Assembly: GCF_900324485.2 (NCBI RefSeq)
Contig: NC_046654.1
Coordinates: 2,896,562-2,960,561, forward strand
Direction of reading: 5' to 3'
Length of the DNA stretch: 64,000 nucleotides
DNA from: Mastacembelus armatus
Taxonomy: Eukaryota > Chordata > Actinopteri > Synbranchiformes > Mastacembelidae
In this document: piece after piece, positions 1 to 10,379 of the stretch
Layout of the letters: every line of letters starts with the position of its first letter
Numbering within the stretch: position 1 is the stretch's first letter
Made by a program: the position numbers and the translations under genes
Notes under the pieces: model-generated
Told to the model about the DNA's origin: nothing
The model's database searches: none
The model's input: only the letters and a program-made list of their open reading frames with translations

Positions 1-477
1 GCATGCTGAATTATTTAGTGTCGCTCTACTCTTACAACATATGCAGGCTCAAACTGACTATAATGTTAGAAGAAGCTAAAAGCAGTGACACAGACTTATG
101 TGCTGCACTGATCAAACCGTGAGATGGATGATGCTCCTTTGTTTTGTCTAAAAAGTGAGCTACCAAATTGTTGTCATGCTAACATGCAGTCTCTAAAATT
201 GAATGCATATTCTTCATAAGAAAGGGATTTTCTGTGCAATGAGGGAAAGAAAAGAGTAGGTAAAGCATACTGCATGTAGCAAGCATGATGTCATCCTGTG
301 AGGTTAACCTATTGCCTGCACCTCATACGTCATTTCCTAGTGTACAGGGTCAAAGATCACAAAGGTCTGATCCCCAATATCACAGCAGCGATGCCGAACC
401 CAAAGGGGCATCTGAGCCAAACAAAGGGGTGATAACTCAGACAGAGCGATGCAGAACTAAAACGGATTAGAAACCCT
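1..477. other. Left edge, no gene recognised
   Basis: AT-rich sequence with no convincing exon, RNA gene or repeat. A possible minus-strand poly(A) signal follows at 478-483, so this stretch may lie beyond the 3' end of the unit described next. Confidence 0.4.
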
Positions 478-658
478 TTTATTCAAAGTAGAAATCGATT
501 AGGAGATGACAGAAAAAAAATGATCAAACGTAACAAAAACAACGCACATATCTAACTTAAACACCTCAGTCTGTGGCCCATTCATTCTCCGGACTTGGAT
601 GCATAAACGCCTTGTACAGACTCACCCGGTTGTGCATGTTCCTCCTAGTCTGTGACAT
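478..658 (-). other. Possible terminal coding exon and poly(A) signal of an unidentified minus-strand gene
   Basis: The reverse strand has a 30-codon open frame from ATG at 658-656 to TGA at 568-566. Its translation ends in HNRVSLYKAFMHPSPENEW plus three residues and looks more like protein than chance, but I do not recognise the family. AATAAA in reverse at 478-483 lies about 85 bases beyond the stop. An in-frame stop lies just upstream of the ATG, so if this is coding it must be a 3' exon with its acceptor nearby. The candidate acceptors lack a good pyrimidine tract. It could equally be UTR. A possible first exon of the same unit lies near 3.65-3.85 kb. Confidence 0.2.
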
Positions 659-3640
659 GTTTCCTGGTCACCGTGCCCCCCCAACCCAACCGAAACGCCT
701 GTCTTGATTGAAAGAGCGTGTTATTGTGGAGAGCTAGACAGAAGAGGAGGTCGGAAGGAGAGTGGGGGGGGTTCAGAGATGCTGCCAGAACGTCTTCCTC
801 GCAATCACATCACCCCTATCCTGACCATCACAGTACAGCTCTAGCTCTCAAAACACCCTGTTCCTCCTCCTCCCGCCGAAGCGATTGGTTCCGTCAGGAA
901 GTTTCTGAGAGGCAGACGATGCCGATCCCCCCTCCGATGAATAGACGAGGAAAAAAACCCCCAGCCACGCAGAGCAGAGAAGAGTAGAAAACAGCCAAGC
1001 GTGATCTGCTGAGTGCATCAGCTGAGCAGCACTGCCCTGCGCTAGTGTCTGCACTGGCTTCTGTAGAAAAGAGGGTGGTGGAGGCCCAGACAAAGGTGCT
1101 GGGTCCTAGAGCCTGCAAATATGCCTCTTACAGCTCCCCAAAATACACCTGACAGTCATTATTCCTACGCATGTCCCATAATTCAGCATGATGTAGATGT
1201 CTAGCGCTGATTTGGGGCTCTTCAGTAAGGCTCTGTGGCTGATCAAATGGCAGTATAGGTCCTGATAAGACAAATCATTAAAGTACAAAATCCTGTAATA
1301 ATCATTTTAACTGAGAATGCTCAATAACTTCACAAAAACAATTCATTTAAGGTCATCAGTACAGCAAAGAAATACTGTAATAGAGCCCAAAATTATTCTA
1401 AAACTCAGCTATACCTGCAGTGCAGTCTCTGCCAGATTATTTTAAAATTTCTTCAAAAACCATTTCTACTAAAAGCATAAGCACTAGGAAGGTAAAAATA
1501 TCGAATTTACATAAAAAAGCAAAAAGACAGGCAATAAGCATTTTTCAAACATGGGAAAGTGAACTAGTTCAAATTGTGCTGATGCCTTTTCATTTTACTT
1601 GAACACAAAAGGCCCAGGTGATAGAGCAAAAGCCGACACATTGCATTAGGGCCCAGTCTGATGCTGAGGCCCATCACAGAGCGAGGATTAACTCTTTTAT
1701 CAGTGAGCTGCGTGGCCAGGGCTTTTTAACTCAGAGTCCCCTCTATTTCTATGTTGTCATCTATTTGCAATGGAAGCAAACGCTGCAGGGTTTTAGTGGA
1801 AAAGCTTTCAGCTTAGACGCTGATGTGAATTTCAGCAGCAGAACAAAAGAACCCCAGCCTTACTCTAGCAAATAATGCAACACCCATAACACTTTAGCAA
1901 ACAAGCATGGAACATGTCAACAAACAGCCCTCACTGTAGTATTATTTATATATATATATATATAATACATATATACATTTTCAGCTTAAATATAGATAAC
2001 CCAACCTAACATTTCAGACATGAGAGACAGACACAAAACAAACCTCTGCAGCCTCTTTGCACCCAAATGCAAATGACAAAGGCAGAACCAAAAGAAGGGG
2101 TGTTGGGGATTTGTCTGAGGAAGGGACTGTAAAAGAAGTTAACAGACAGAATCAGAAGAACTGCGTCCTTAAAGAAGATGAGGACAATGGTAGAGAGAGA
2201 GCCATGACTGACTCAGCCAAATACCGTCTGCTGCTGTGAGTCTGTTGAAGAGTGAAGTGACATTCAGGGATTTTAAAAGAAACATTACGACAACGCTGCA
2301 CCTCAGTCTGTCTGCTGGTTCAAGAGAAACAACGGCACCAAACAAGGTAAAGATGAGCATGACTGCACCCTGAAATCTGACATAAATGAAGACAACATTC
2401 AGCAGGACAAATATGAACAAAGTCTGGCATGTGAAAGAGACTGCTCTGTAATAATTTGCTGAATCAAAGGATAAAAGATATCATCATCATGTCATCGTTC
2501 TTACCTACATCACCAAAACATTTATTAAGGACTAAAAATTATTTCTTCTATTGTCAAATAATAGATTCATCCAATTTTTCAAAAGTAAGCAATTCAATGA
2601 CCCTATGCCCATGTAGTTCACCCTCTTGATTGATTAAAAGCAAAATTAAATAGTAAGAATTGTGATGATCAAATTCTCATCCAGGTCTTTTAAAATGTGA
2701 GAATTTGCTATTTAAAGCTATAAGAGATGTCATCTGGGGCTCTGGGAAATTATGAGCTTTATTTGCTATTTTTTTTGTGATAAACAAATATAATTGTTTA
2801 AAAATATTTTGAATAGCTCTATTGTGTGGATAAACATATTTTAATTGCATGTTAAATCTATAAATGTGCCTTCTTTTGCATGCTAATGATATTCAAGCCT
2901 GGTGTTTTCACTGTGCCAGACAAGAAAAATAGGTCATCACTATTCATTCATGTGCATTAAATTATTAAGAAAGTACCTAATTAAACTATATCTAAGGTGC
3001 AAAAAGGATGAACCACTATTTTAAACATATCCCAATGCCTCATGCACCACCACAGTGTTATGTCAGCTACTTAATTAAGAGCAATGCAGCTAAAAACCTA
3101 AAATAAACTAAATTACATAATTTTTTGCTTGGTGTGTCTGGTGGGAATCAGACTAAATTACAACATGGGTGTGGCTGCTGCCTAAATTGACCTTTTCTCC
3201 AGACAAATTAACCAAATTGGATAAAAAAAAAAGAGGAAAAACTGCCTGGTTTGAGGCTTAATTAGTTTAAACTAGCACAGAGCCTCATTATCCTAATGGG
3301 CTCCATACTGTCTTCACAACAAAGCTCATTAAATATGTGTAACCTCGTGGTTTTCACTGATAAATGTCTGGTTTTAAACTGCTAACACTGTCTTTTAATC
3401 GCTATGAAGTGGGAAAACATATATAAAATGATCATTTTTGATAAATATTCGGTGATGTCAGTGGACACTCCCTGACCAGCTGCTAGCAAAAGTAGCCGTT
3501 AGCTTGCTCCATTAAAAAAAAAAAATAAATATCTTACCGAGCTTATTTTAAAAAGACATACACATTTATATTTGTAGACAGGTGTGTACACATCTTCTGA
3601 ATTCACCCCCAATCGTTTCGAAGACCGGTGTGTGTCAAGT
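659..3640. other. No recognised gene; possible intron or UTR
   Basis: About 3 kb without a recognisable coding exon. Part of it (about 700-1120) is relatively GC-rich and could be UTR of a minus-strand gene. The rest is AT-rich. A short (TA)n run lies near 1945-1970. Small open frames on both strands show no family resemblance. Confidence 0.4.
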
Positions 3641-3852
3641 CTTACCTGTTTGTGTGTTAAAACCCGGCTAACCGCTCAGCTTCGTCCCGAGCAGGCTACA
3701 TCCATCCATGGAAGTCTGACCGGACACATCCGGCCTGAGGTGTCCGAGCTGCTGCCTGACCCAGCCCGCACCACAGCCCCGAGGAGCCCGGTGAAATTTC
3801 TAACACTGAATACCCTGAGAATATACATCTTTTCACAGATAACAGCTTCCAT
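3482..3852 (-). other. Possible first exon and promoter of an unidentified minus-strand gene
   Basis: On the reverse strand a strong splice donor, CAG|GTAAGA, has its last exon base at 3646. Upstream of it an open frame runs from ATG (3852-3850) to TGA (3678-3676), 58 residues beginning MEAVICEKMYILRVFSVRNF. Its hydrophobic and arginine-containing start resembles a mitochondrial targeting region, but there is no family match. The frame stops before the donor, so the exon may instead be 5' UTR. A GCTAGC/GTTAGC word cluster at 3482-3503, like those at other promoters in this window, lies inside the putative intron. Exon status is inferred from the donor and local GC content only. Confidence 0.25.
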
Positions 3853-4345
3853 GGTTTAAATACACATAGAAAAGACGGCAGAGTATATGTATTTTAAATG
3901 TGTGTTATTGTACTTAATATCCTGTGTTTTCATTACAAAATAATTTCTTACATAAAGAGCAATTATTTTCCTGAGTGGTCCTATTTCTTCTTTTATCCAT
4001 GTCCTACACTTTTCAAACTGAAGATAAGTTACATGCTGGTGTTGGTAAATAAGTAAGTTAAAATTAGAGGGAAGGAAACTGTAGCTGGCAAATCACCAAA
4101 GGACAATGTGCTAATTTAAATATTACCCAAGGAAAAGTATAAGATCCATCCATTATCTCTACCTGCTTATCCCTAACCAGGGTCCCAGGGATCTGCTGGA
4201 GCCTATCCCAGCTCTCTTTGGGTGAAAGGCAGGGGTCCACCCTGGACAGGTCCCCAGTCCATCACAGGGCCACATAGAGACAAACAACCTCACACACTCA
4301 CACTCACTCCTATGGTCAATTTAGAGTCACCAATCAACCAGACAT

Positions 4346-5703
4346 TAGTGGTGTGCAAGTGAAGCCTCATGAAGCACTGAGGCTTTCCTAACAATTGTGC
4401 CGAAAAAGATTGAAAGCTTCAAGACTTCAGTGACGGTGACATCTGGTGGACAACTGAAGCCATAGCAACCTTTAAAGAGCACTGGCACTGTTTCAATCCC
4501 ATGACAGTAACCAATCCCAGCACTGCACAGACCTTTTCAGTGATTCCCCACTCTGTCAACAAATTTGCAATTGCATTTGATATATTAGCTGCTGTGTGGG
4601 TCAAAGGAAAATACTGCACACCTAAAAGCACAGTAGCCAGATCTAGGCTGTCTGACACATAATGGCAAGTGACACCAAGGTACGCATCCATGTTGACTGG
4701 TGTCCACATGTCAGCAGTCAAACTAACAGCTGAAGTCTGCTTAATTTCTGCCAAGGCCTTCTCTTTGGTTACAGTGTACCGTGTTTCCACCATTGCCTTC
4801 ACAATTTTGCGGCTTGGAATGGAGCATGATGGGTCCAGGATTTTAATGAAATTTTGGAACCCTTCATCCTCAACGATAGAAAAAGGCTGACCATCTTTAA
4901 CTATCATGTCCACAAAGGCCTCATCCAGCTTCTGTTTTCTGGACACTGTGTGGGAGAAAAGTTGCTATATGAATATGATACACACATACATATATACAGT
5001 ATATATACATATATATTTAGCTTACTATCAGGATTTCCAGTGTTAACAGGGTCACTGGTTTGCTGGGTATGATTGTCATCATGCCTGGCACGCAAGTGTC
5101 TCAGCATAGGTGATGTGTTGTTGCTGTAAGACAACTCTTGTGTGCAGAGCAAACACCACACCTACAAGCAATTATAATTTTGAGACCCATTTAAAAATGA
5201 AAAATACAGTTCAATTATGGAAACATAACATGTATGCCATAAACTGCATTATACCTTATTTGGTGGTATGAGATCAAAATGATCCCAAACTTTAGAACGT
5301 CACTTATTGGTGGGACTCGCCATGAAAATACTCTCACTCTCACTCTCCAAATCTCTATCTCCTCACAACCCCATTTTGAAGCATAATGATGCATCTCATA
5401 TAGCTGGTATGGCACCAAACCACTCAAATCTGTCAAACCTGTCAAGCTGTCATTGGCTCAGAATGCATTGAAACGCCATGAGCCAATGACACACACTGAA
5501 AGACTATGAGCCAATGAAAAGCTTCGAAACATTTTGAAGCAATGAAGCGCGAAGCGAAACAGTGATGACGTTCGAATCTTCGAAGGTCATCAGTCACGTG
5601 ACACTGGTGTTTTGATACAAGCTCTGACACAGCGTTCCGAATCACTCCGCTTCAGGAAGAGTGACACAAGCTCCAAAGCCTCGGTATCATTTGCCCATCA
5701 CTA
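4346..5703 (-). mobile_element. Non-autonomous hAT DNA transposon with transposase remnant
   Basis: The ends match as imperfect terminal inverted repeats: TAGTGGTGTGCAAGTGAAGC at 4346 against TAGTGATGGGCAAATGATAC read inward from 5703. The flanking 8-mers CCAGACAT (4338-4345) and CCTGGCAT (5704-5711) agree at 6 of 8 positions, as expected for an aged hAT target duplication. On the minus strand the element encodes a BED-type zinc finger (WCLLCTQEL, then HLRARH, about 5070-5161). A separate open frame at 4419-4946 resembles the N-terminal part of ZBED/hAT transposases (ADMWTPVNMDAYLGVTCHY). The C-terminal catalytic and dimerisation region is absent, so the copy is an internal-deletion derivative that cannot supply transposase. 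Confidence 0.8.
4419..5161 (-). pseudogene. hAT/ZBED transposase fragment
   Basis: Two coding pieces lie inside the hAT element: a BED zinc finger of the C-x2-C...H-x4-H type (about 5070-5161) and a 175-residue open frame (4419-4946). The second begins MSRKQKLDEAFVDMIVKDGQ and carries a block typical of hAT transposases, with T/S-x-D-x-W near TADMW. An AT-rich stretch with TATATA runs separates them and may be an intron. The RNase H-like core beyond the first catalytic region and the hATC dimerisation domain are missing. This is a decayed transposase, not a host gene, although related ZBED genes have been domesticated in vertebrates. Confidence 0.7.
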
Positions 5704-5835
5704 CCTGGCATACATGTTTTTGGACTGTGGAAGTAAACCAGAGTACCTGGAGAAAACCCACACAAGCACAGGGAGAACATGCAGACTCCACACAGAAAGG
5801 TGAGGCAACAGTGCTAACCACTAATAATAAATCAA

Positions 5836-6204
5836 GATCAGCTGTTAATTTGAAAAGGTATCTGGACTCCCTCACAGAAACAGATATGGGTAGATTTTAG
5901 ATTAAAGCAAAAAGGGGGAAGAACAAATTACACATGTACGTCAGTCAGCTCTACACACAACCGCATAGTTTCTGCTTTCTAACAGGTTCTGGGAAACTGA
6001 TCGCAGGACAACAAGCCTACTAAGGATGCATTTCTATGTAACTAAAAATGGGAACTAGCTGCCTGCTATGAGTGAAACTGTGGATCAGTCACATCATGGT
6101 CAACACATGATCCACTTAAAGAGTACTCCACCAGTCGCACTTTCACTAAAAATCAGTGCAGAAACTAGTTTGTTTTTTATTCTGCACATTCGTCTTCCAC
6201 TGTC
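5836..6204. other. Intergenic spacer
   Basis: No exon, RNA gene or clear repeat is visible between the two L2-like repeat copies. Confidence 0.4.
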
Positions 6205-6508
6205 GGCTCACAGCAGGAAGGTTCTGGATTCAAATACTGTTGGACACTGGGGTCTTTCTCTGTGGAGTTGGCATGTTCTCCCCCGTGTCTGTCTGGGTTT
6301 TCTGCCGGTGCTTCCTCCCAATGTCCAAACACATGCAGGTTAGGTTAACTGAAGACTCTGAATTGCCCATAGCTGTTTCTCTGTTTATCCTGTGATAGAC
6401 TCTCGATTTGTCCAGAGTGGATCCTGCTTCTCTGTCCGCTAAGAGCTGAGGTTCCAACTCCCATGACCCTGAATTGGACTAAGAGTTATAGAGAATAGAT
6501 GGATGACC
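6205..6508 (-). repeat. Second L2-like repeat copy, inverted
   Basis: Reads as the reverse complement of the repeat at 4144-5835. Phrases include GTGGAGTTGGCATGTTCTCC, AAACACATGCAGGTTAGGTT and, near the end, ATAGATGGATG. It is diverged and has small gaps. Because it is opposite to the first copy, the two form a 2-kb-scale inverted pair. Confidence 0.7.
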
Positions 6509-7136
6509 ATTCTTCTTCCTTGTCAAAACTTGGTGCCCTGCAGCCTCAAGCAGAGATTACCTTGTGGTCTTCAGCCTCAACAGACACTGACTTAAGGGTC
6601 TTTATCAGACTCTACCAGCTCCCTCTGGAACCACAAAAGATGTGATTTTTTTAGCATGTGTATTTGTACTTCTTAAAACTTGTAAAAAGACTCATCTGCA
6701 AATTTGCATGGAGTCCCTCTTTAATAAGATCAGTAGAGGAAAAGATCCTGAGCCAATGTGTCCCATCAGGGCATTCATAAAGGTACAGTAAAGAAAAGGA
6801 TGAATGTTTCACATAATTTATAAAAACTTCAGATGTATGAATTAATGTTCAAAAATCAAATTTACAAAATTAAACAATTTAAATTCCTTTCATGATGCTG
6901 AAAAAACACAAGAAGAAGAAGTTTAAAAAAGAGAAATCAATAAATGGTCAATCTGGTCTGTGAGTGTAACAAGAGAAATTATATCCAACCTTGTACTGCA
7001 ACTGTGTATTACTTCCTCATGTGGGTACTGTGTTGTCATCATTACATGTTTACCTCAAATAAAACATACTGGCAAAACATGAGCAGAGAAAATGGAAAGA
7101 TTAGTGATACCGTCACCTTGACATGTTACACCGTCT
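6509..7136. other. 3' flank of the NAT8-like gene
   Basis: No other gene is seen. It probably contains the 3' UTR of the minus-strand acetyltransferase. TTTAAT at 6720-6725 (ATTAAA in reverse) is a possible weak poly(A) signal. Confidence 0.35.
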
Positions 7137-7811
7137 TTACGTCAGTTTCTCATCTCTCTGTAAATCGAGTCTGTATTCAAACAGAGTAAAGTTCATGATT
7201 TTGGCAACAAGCTCAGGAGCAAGAAACTCTCTTATCTTCACGTAGCCCATGTGTTCATACAGCTTCTGGGCGTCTGTCTGCACCACGGAGGTGACCAGGA
7301 TGACTGCTAAATAACCTCTGTCACGGGTAAAATCAGCTACTGTCCGACACAGAGCCTTAGCGATGCCCATCCCACGGTGACTGTGCCGAACAGACATGCG
7401 TTTCAGCTCCAAGCACCCAAGTGCTTCCTTGGAGGGGAGGCAAGCCACCGTGCCGACTACCCGACCATCACTTTCAGCCACCCAAAAACACGAGTCCTTC
7501 TGCTTCAGGTAGGTCTCGGAGATGTTGTTCAGGTCCTTCCTGAGGGAGGTGTCAATATATTGGTTAAACATGTAGACGACAAATTGTCTGGTCCCAGCCA
7601 GGAGCAGGGTAGCAGCCAGGATGGGGAGCAGGAAGGATTTGGAGCTGGTCAGGAGAGCGCAGAACATGCACATGAGCACCATCTGGGTCACCGGCTGTTT
7701 CAGAAGATGCATGAAGGATGAAGGGACATGCTCACTCATCCCCAAGGTGAAGATCTCCTTCACAGCCTCAGCATCATCGTCCCGATATTTCCGGACCTGA
7801 ATATTGGCCAT
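7137..7811 (-). CDS. nat8: NAT8-like N-acetyltransferase (camello family)
   Basis: Single-exon coding region of 224 residues. GNAT-fold acetyltransferase related to vertebrate NAT8/NAT8B, ER-membrane enzymes that acetylate cysteine S-conjugates or lysines using acetyl-CoA. The N terminus (IQVRKYRDDD) matches the family's short RKY start. A hydrophobic stretch follows (about residues 37-80), giving a membrane hairpin or anchor. The GNAT core includes CFWVAESDGRVVGTV and the acetyl-CoA loop HRGMGIAKAL. The start at 7811 (MANIQ) fits the family. An in-frame ATG 48 bases upstream (7859) would add an atypical 16 residues. The coding region is intronless, as is usual for NAT8 genes. A separate 5' noncoding exon may lie near 9.1-9.2 kb. 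Paralogue assignment within the NAT8 family is uncertain. Confidence 0.85.
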   Translation of the reverse strand: MANIQVRKYRDDDAEAVKEIFTLGMSEHVPSSFMHLLKQPVTQMVLMCMFCALLTSSKSFLLPILAATLLLAGTRQFVVYMFNQYIDTSLRKDLNNISETYLKQKDSCFWVAESDGRVVGTVACLPSKEALGCLELKRMSVRHSHRGMGIAKALCRTVADFTRDRGYLAVILVTSVVQTDAQKLYEHMGYVKIREFLAPELVAKIMNFTLFEYRLDLQRDEKLT

Positions 7812-9110
7812 GACTCTGCACTGCTTTTCAAAGCAACAGGAAGTGAAAATGCGAGACATGAGAAACTAGTACCAAGGACTAGATCAACAATCTGTCATCA
7901 TATATTCATTCTGTTGTTCTTTTCGTGTCTTTTTCTTTTTCAGTATCACAGAATACTGGAGCACTTCCCTAAAAGTAGGACTCATAGTACTCTATGTAGC
8001 ATTAAAGGGCAACTTGGACGTACTGGCACTACTGACGTACTACAGATTTCCTATTCTCTTACATGAATCATCTCACTATCCCTGAGATTTATCCTGTGAC
8101 CCTTCAGAGAGGGCTGAGCTCTAGTCTGGGAATCACTGGAATGAATAATAAATGAAAATGATTGTTTACACACTGATGCATCTGAATTCATTTATGATCA
8201 ATTACAGATAAACACATTTCTCCGATATTTTGCTTCTTATTTATTTTTTATGAAAGTTAAATGTGTGCATGTGCATGCCTGGCATGATAGTATGTTTATA
8301 TTGTTGTATTTGTACTTTTAGTTAAGTAGTACTGCATAAGTACTGCAGCAAATGCAGACAAAAGACAATAACACACTTTCACTTTTTTACCACAATGACC
8401 CTCAGCCAAGTCTGCAGGTCACATGAGGCTGTTAAAAGAGGAATAAGTAAACCAGGTAACGCTACTTAAACCTACTATGTTTCCCATTCGATCAACCTGA
8501 TCAGGTAATCAATCAACATTACGCTTAACGTATATCCTGGTGATCGATTACGTTACGTTATCACCTTGAAGAAAATGTAAACACGCGAAAACTCTAATTC
8601 CGCCTCTAGGGGCGCTGTTCTGTGGCCTGTGTGTGGCACGGACCATTACAGAGACCATCTCTAGGGGTCTGAGTGGCAGCAGTGTGGCCTGTCTGGTCCG
8701 TGCCATGGCATGTGTGGTCCTGGTGGTTTGTGGCATCTATATAAACGCATGTCACTGTATTAAAATCACAACACGATGTCACACTAAGCAGGATTTCGCG
8801 GACAGTCCAAAAATAAAATACAGCACGACTTTCCCGAATATATAGGTCTGTATGTAAAGTCTTTCTGGGTTTTCTTTAATTTTAAATAAATAAATAAATA
8901 GATTAAAAGGCACGGACCAGACAGGCCACAGAACAGCGCCCCTAGAGGCCGCTCCTGTAATGGCTCGTGCCACCGACAGGCCACACTTTTGGCCACAACA
9001 ATTCCTCGGATTAGCTAACAGCAGCTAGCATCAGTGTTAACTGTTAACGCTGTCGATTTGAGCTGTGAGACCCAGTTAACAGGTAGAAAGGATAAATGGA
9101 CATGACTTAC
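7812..9110. other. Putative 5' intron of the NAT8-like gene
   Basis: No coding exon is seen. It contains a foldback repeat at 8602-8949 and promoter-like GCTAAC/GCTAGC words at 9011-9050. Intron status is inferred from a donor at 9111 and possible acceptors just upstream of the ATG at 7811. Confidence 0.35.
8602..8949. repeat. Foldback (inverted-repeat) element
   Basis: Two perfect inverted matches share one right arm. Positions 8602-8630 (29 bases, starting GCCTCTAGGGGCGCTGTTCT) pair exactly with 8921-8949. Positions 8684-8704 (21 bases, starting GTGGCCTGTCTGGTCCGTGC) pair exactly with 8909-8929. The left side also repeats GTGGCCTGT-type words at several places, so it looks internally duplicated. 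This architecture suggests a MITE or foldback transposon. No family or target duplication could be assigned. Confidence 0.7.
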
Positions 9111-9235
9111 CTGTTTTACCTGAACACCTGAAGTCTGAGTACGAACGTGCTGAGCATGAAAACTGTCGCATATAATGTGTCCGCTACTTCCCTAAACAGC
9201 AACCGGAAATAGTGCGTTCACGGTATACTAGAAAA
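9011..9235 (-). promoter_or_regulatory. Putative 5' noncoding exon and promoter of the NAT8-like gene
   Basis: A consensus donor CAG|GTAAGT in reverse has its last exon base at 9111. The sequence upstream of it (to about 9235) is CpG-containing, with an ETS-like CCGGAAAT at about 9204. TTAGCTAACA and GCTAGC words lie at 9011-9030. The next gene downstream on this strand is the NAT8-like gene, with possible acceptors just before its ATG. No transcript evidence is available, so the link is inferred. Confidence 0.4.
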
Positions 9236-9511
9236 AATGGGAGAAATGCCTTCCATGCTTTCTGTACATGCAACTGCTACACAGATCTTTTGGCACAGAT
9301 CTGTTAAAACGCATCTTTATCAACTGGGGGAAGTCTGCCAAAGATATTCAGTCTATGTGAGTCAACATTACAACAGGGAGGCTAACGATCAATGTTTCAT
9401 CCCCTCGGTTGTTGATTATTTTCCTTGGATGTTCATATTTACGGGACGCAAAGGGACCACAGCATTTTCCACTCCGTTTAATGATGATTGACAGCCACAG
9501 AGAAATTTTGT

Positions 9512-10117
9512 TTTATTCATAAATAGAGAAAAAAAATCTGATTTTTTTAGGGGAAAACATCCTATTCTTTTTATTACTAAAAGCTTTTTTTTTTAAAATT
9601 GTATAATTCTCCTATTATTTTACAGTTGAATGTATTGTTTACGAGTTGAGGGTATGATTTTAAAACCTGAAACGTATTTTGAACTACATTGATTTTCTTT
9701 CTCTGTGTGTGTGTTTTGAGATACTTTCAGTAAGGAGAGTTGAATTTTGACCAACAGCAATCCAAATGATGAAATATAGAGGCCTGACAAGTGTCATCAA
9801 AGTCTGACAGAAAATAAAAACCACTAAATGGATTCAAATACAAGTAGGAGCCTCTGAAACATTTATATAGTTGAATCAACACCTCTAAAATAGGACTGTT
9901 GTATAAGACAACTAGTTTTACTTAGGTATACCTAATACACAACCAAGTCTGAGTGTACACAGACAAAACACTACAGCTATTCAACACTGAAAAAGAACTG
10001 TTCTCACTAATAGAAAATATTTACTTCAAATAAATAAATACTTCAAAATACAGCCCCCCTGAGGTACAATAAACAGAGCTATTTCAAAATATACAAAGAC
10101 TGAAAAAATAATTTATT
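9512..10117 (-). terminator. Candidate slc39a8 poly(A) signals
   Basis: Reverse-strand AATAAA occurs at 10112-10117 and again at 9512-9517, both downstream of the slc39a8 stop at 10380. The sequence between is AT-rich and lacks exons, consistent with 3' UTR. Which signal is used cannot be told from sequence. Confidence 0.45.
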
Positions 10118-10379
10118 GTCTCCTTAAAACAAATTTGACTAGATTTCATACATCAAATGATTGTAAAGATTTTCCCTTTTTATGGAGTAAACATTACAGT
10201 AAACTGATAGTCAAAACATATACAAATATTACTTTTCCTTTAAACATATAGTTTTGATTGTACAAAACATTCACATTACAGTCACTTTCCTGCCCAGCTC
10301 GGTAAGCTGTGAACAGAAAGAGAAGCTGCTCATAACAATTTTTATTTTCAGTTTTTGTTTCTCTTTTATTTGTCTTCTC

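Larger units (their letters stand above)
4144..5835 (+). repeat. L2-like LINE 3' tail repeat, split by a hAT insertion
   Basis: The left part (4144-4345) carries phrases typical of a very common teleost interspersed repeat, for example CTGGAGCCTATCCCAGCT and CCAGTCCATCACAGGG. The right part (5704-about 5835) resumes the same consensus: TTTTTGGACTGTGG, then GGAGAAAACCCACAC and GAACATGCAGACTCCACACA. Together they read as one element interrupted by the hAT at 4346-5703. I assign it to the L2-like group from memory of its consensus. The family name is uncertain, but the repeat identity is clear. Confidence 0.75.

Noticed and set aside
7812-7859. Upstream in-frame ATG for the NAT8-like protein
   Set aside because: It would add 16 residues not seen at the family's N terminus. 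The second ATG matches the usual start before the RKY motif.
8602-8620. CTCF-like site CCTCTAGGGGCGCT
   Set aside because: It is one G short of the CTCF core spacing and is part of the foldback repeat.
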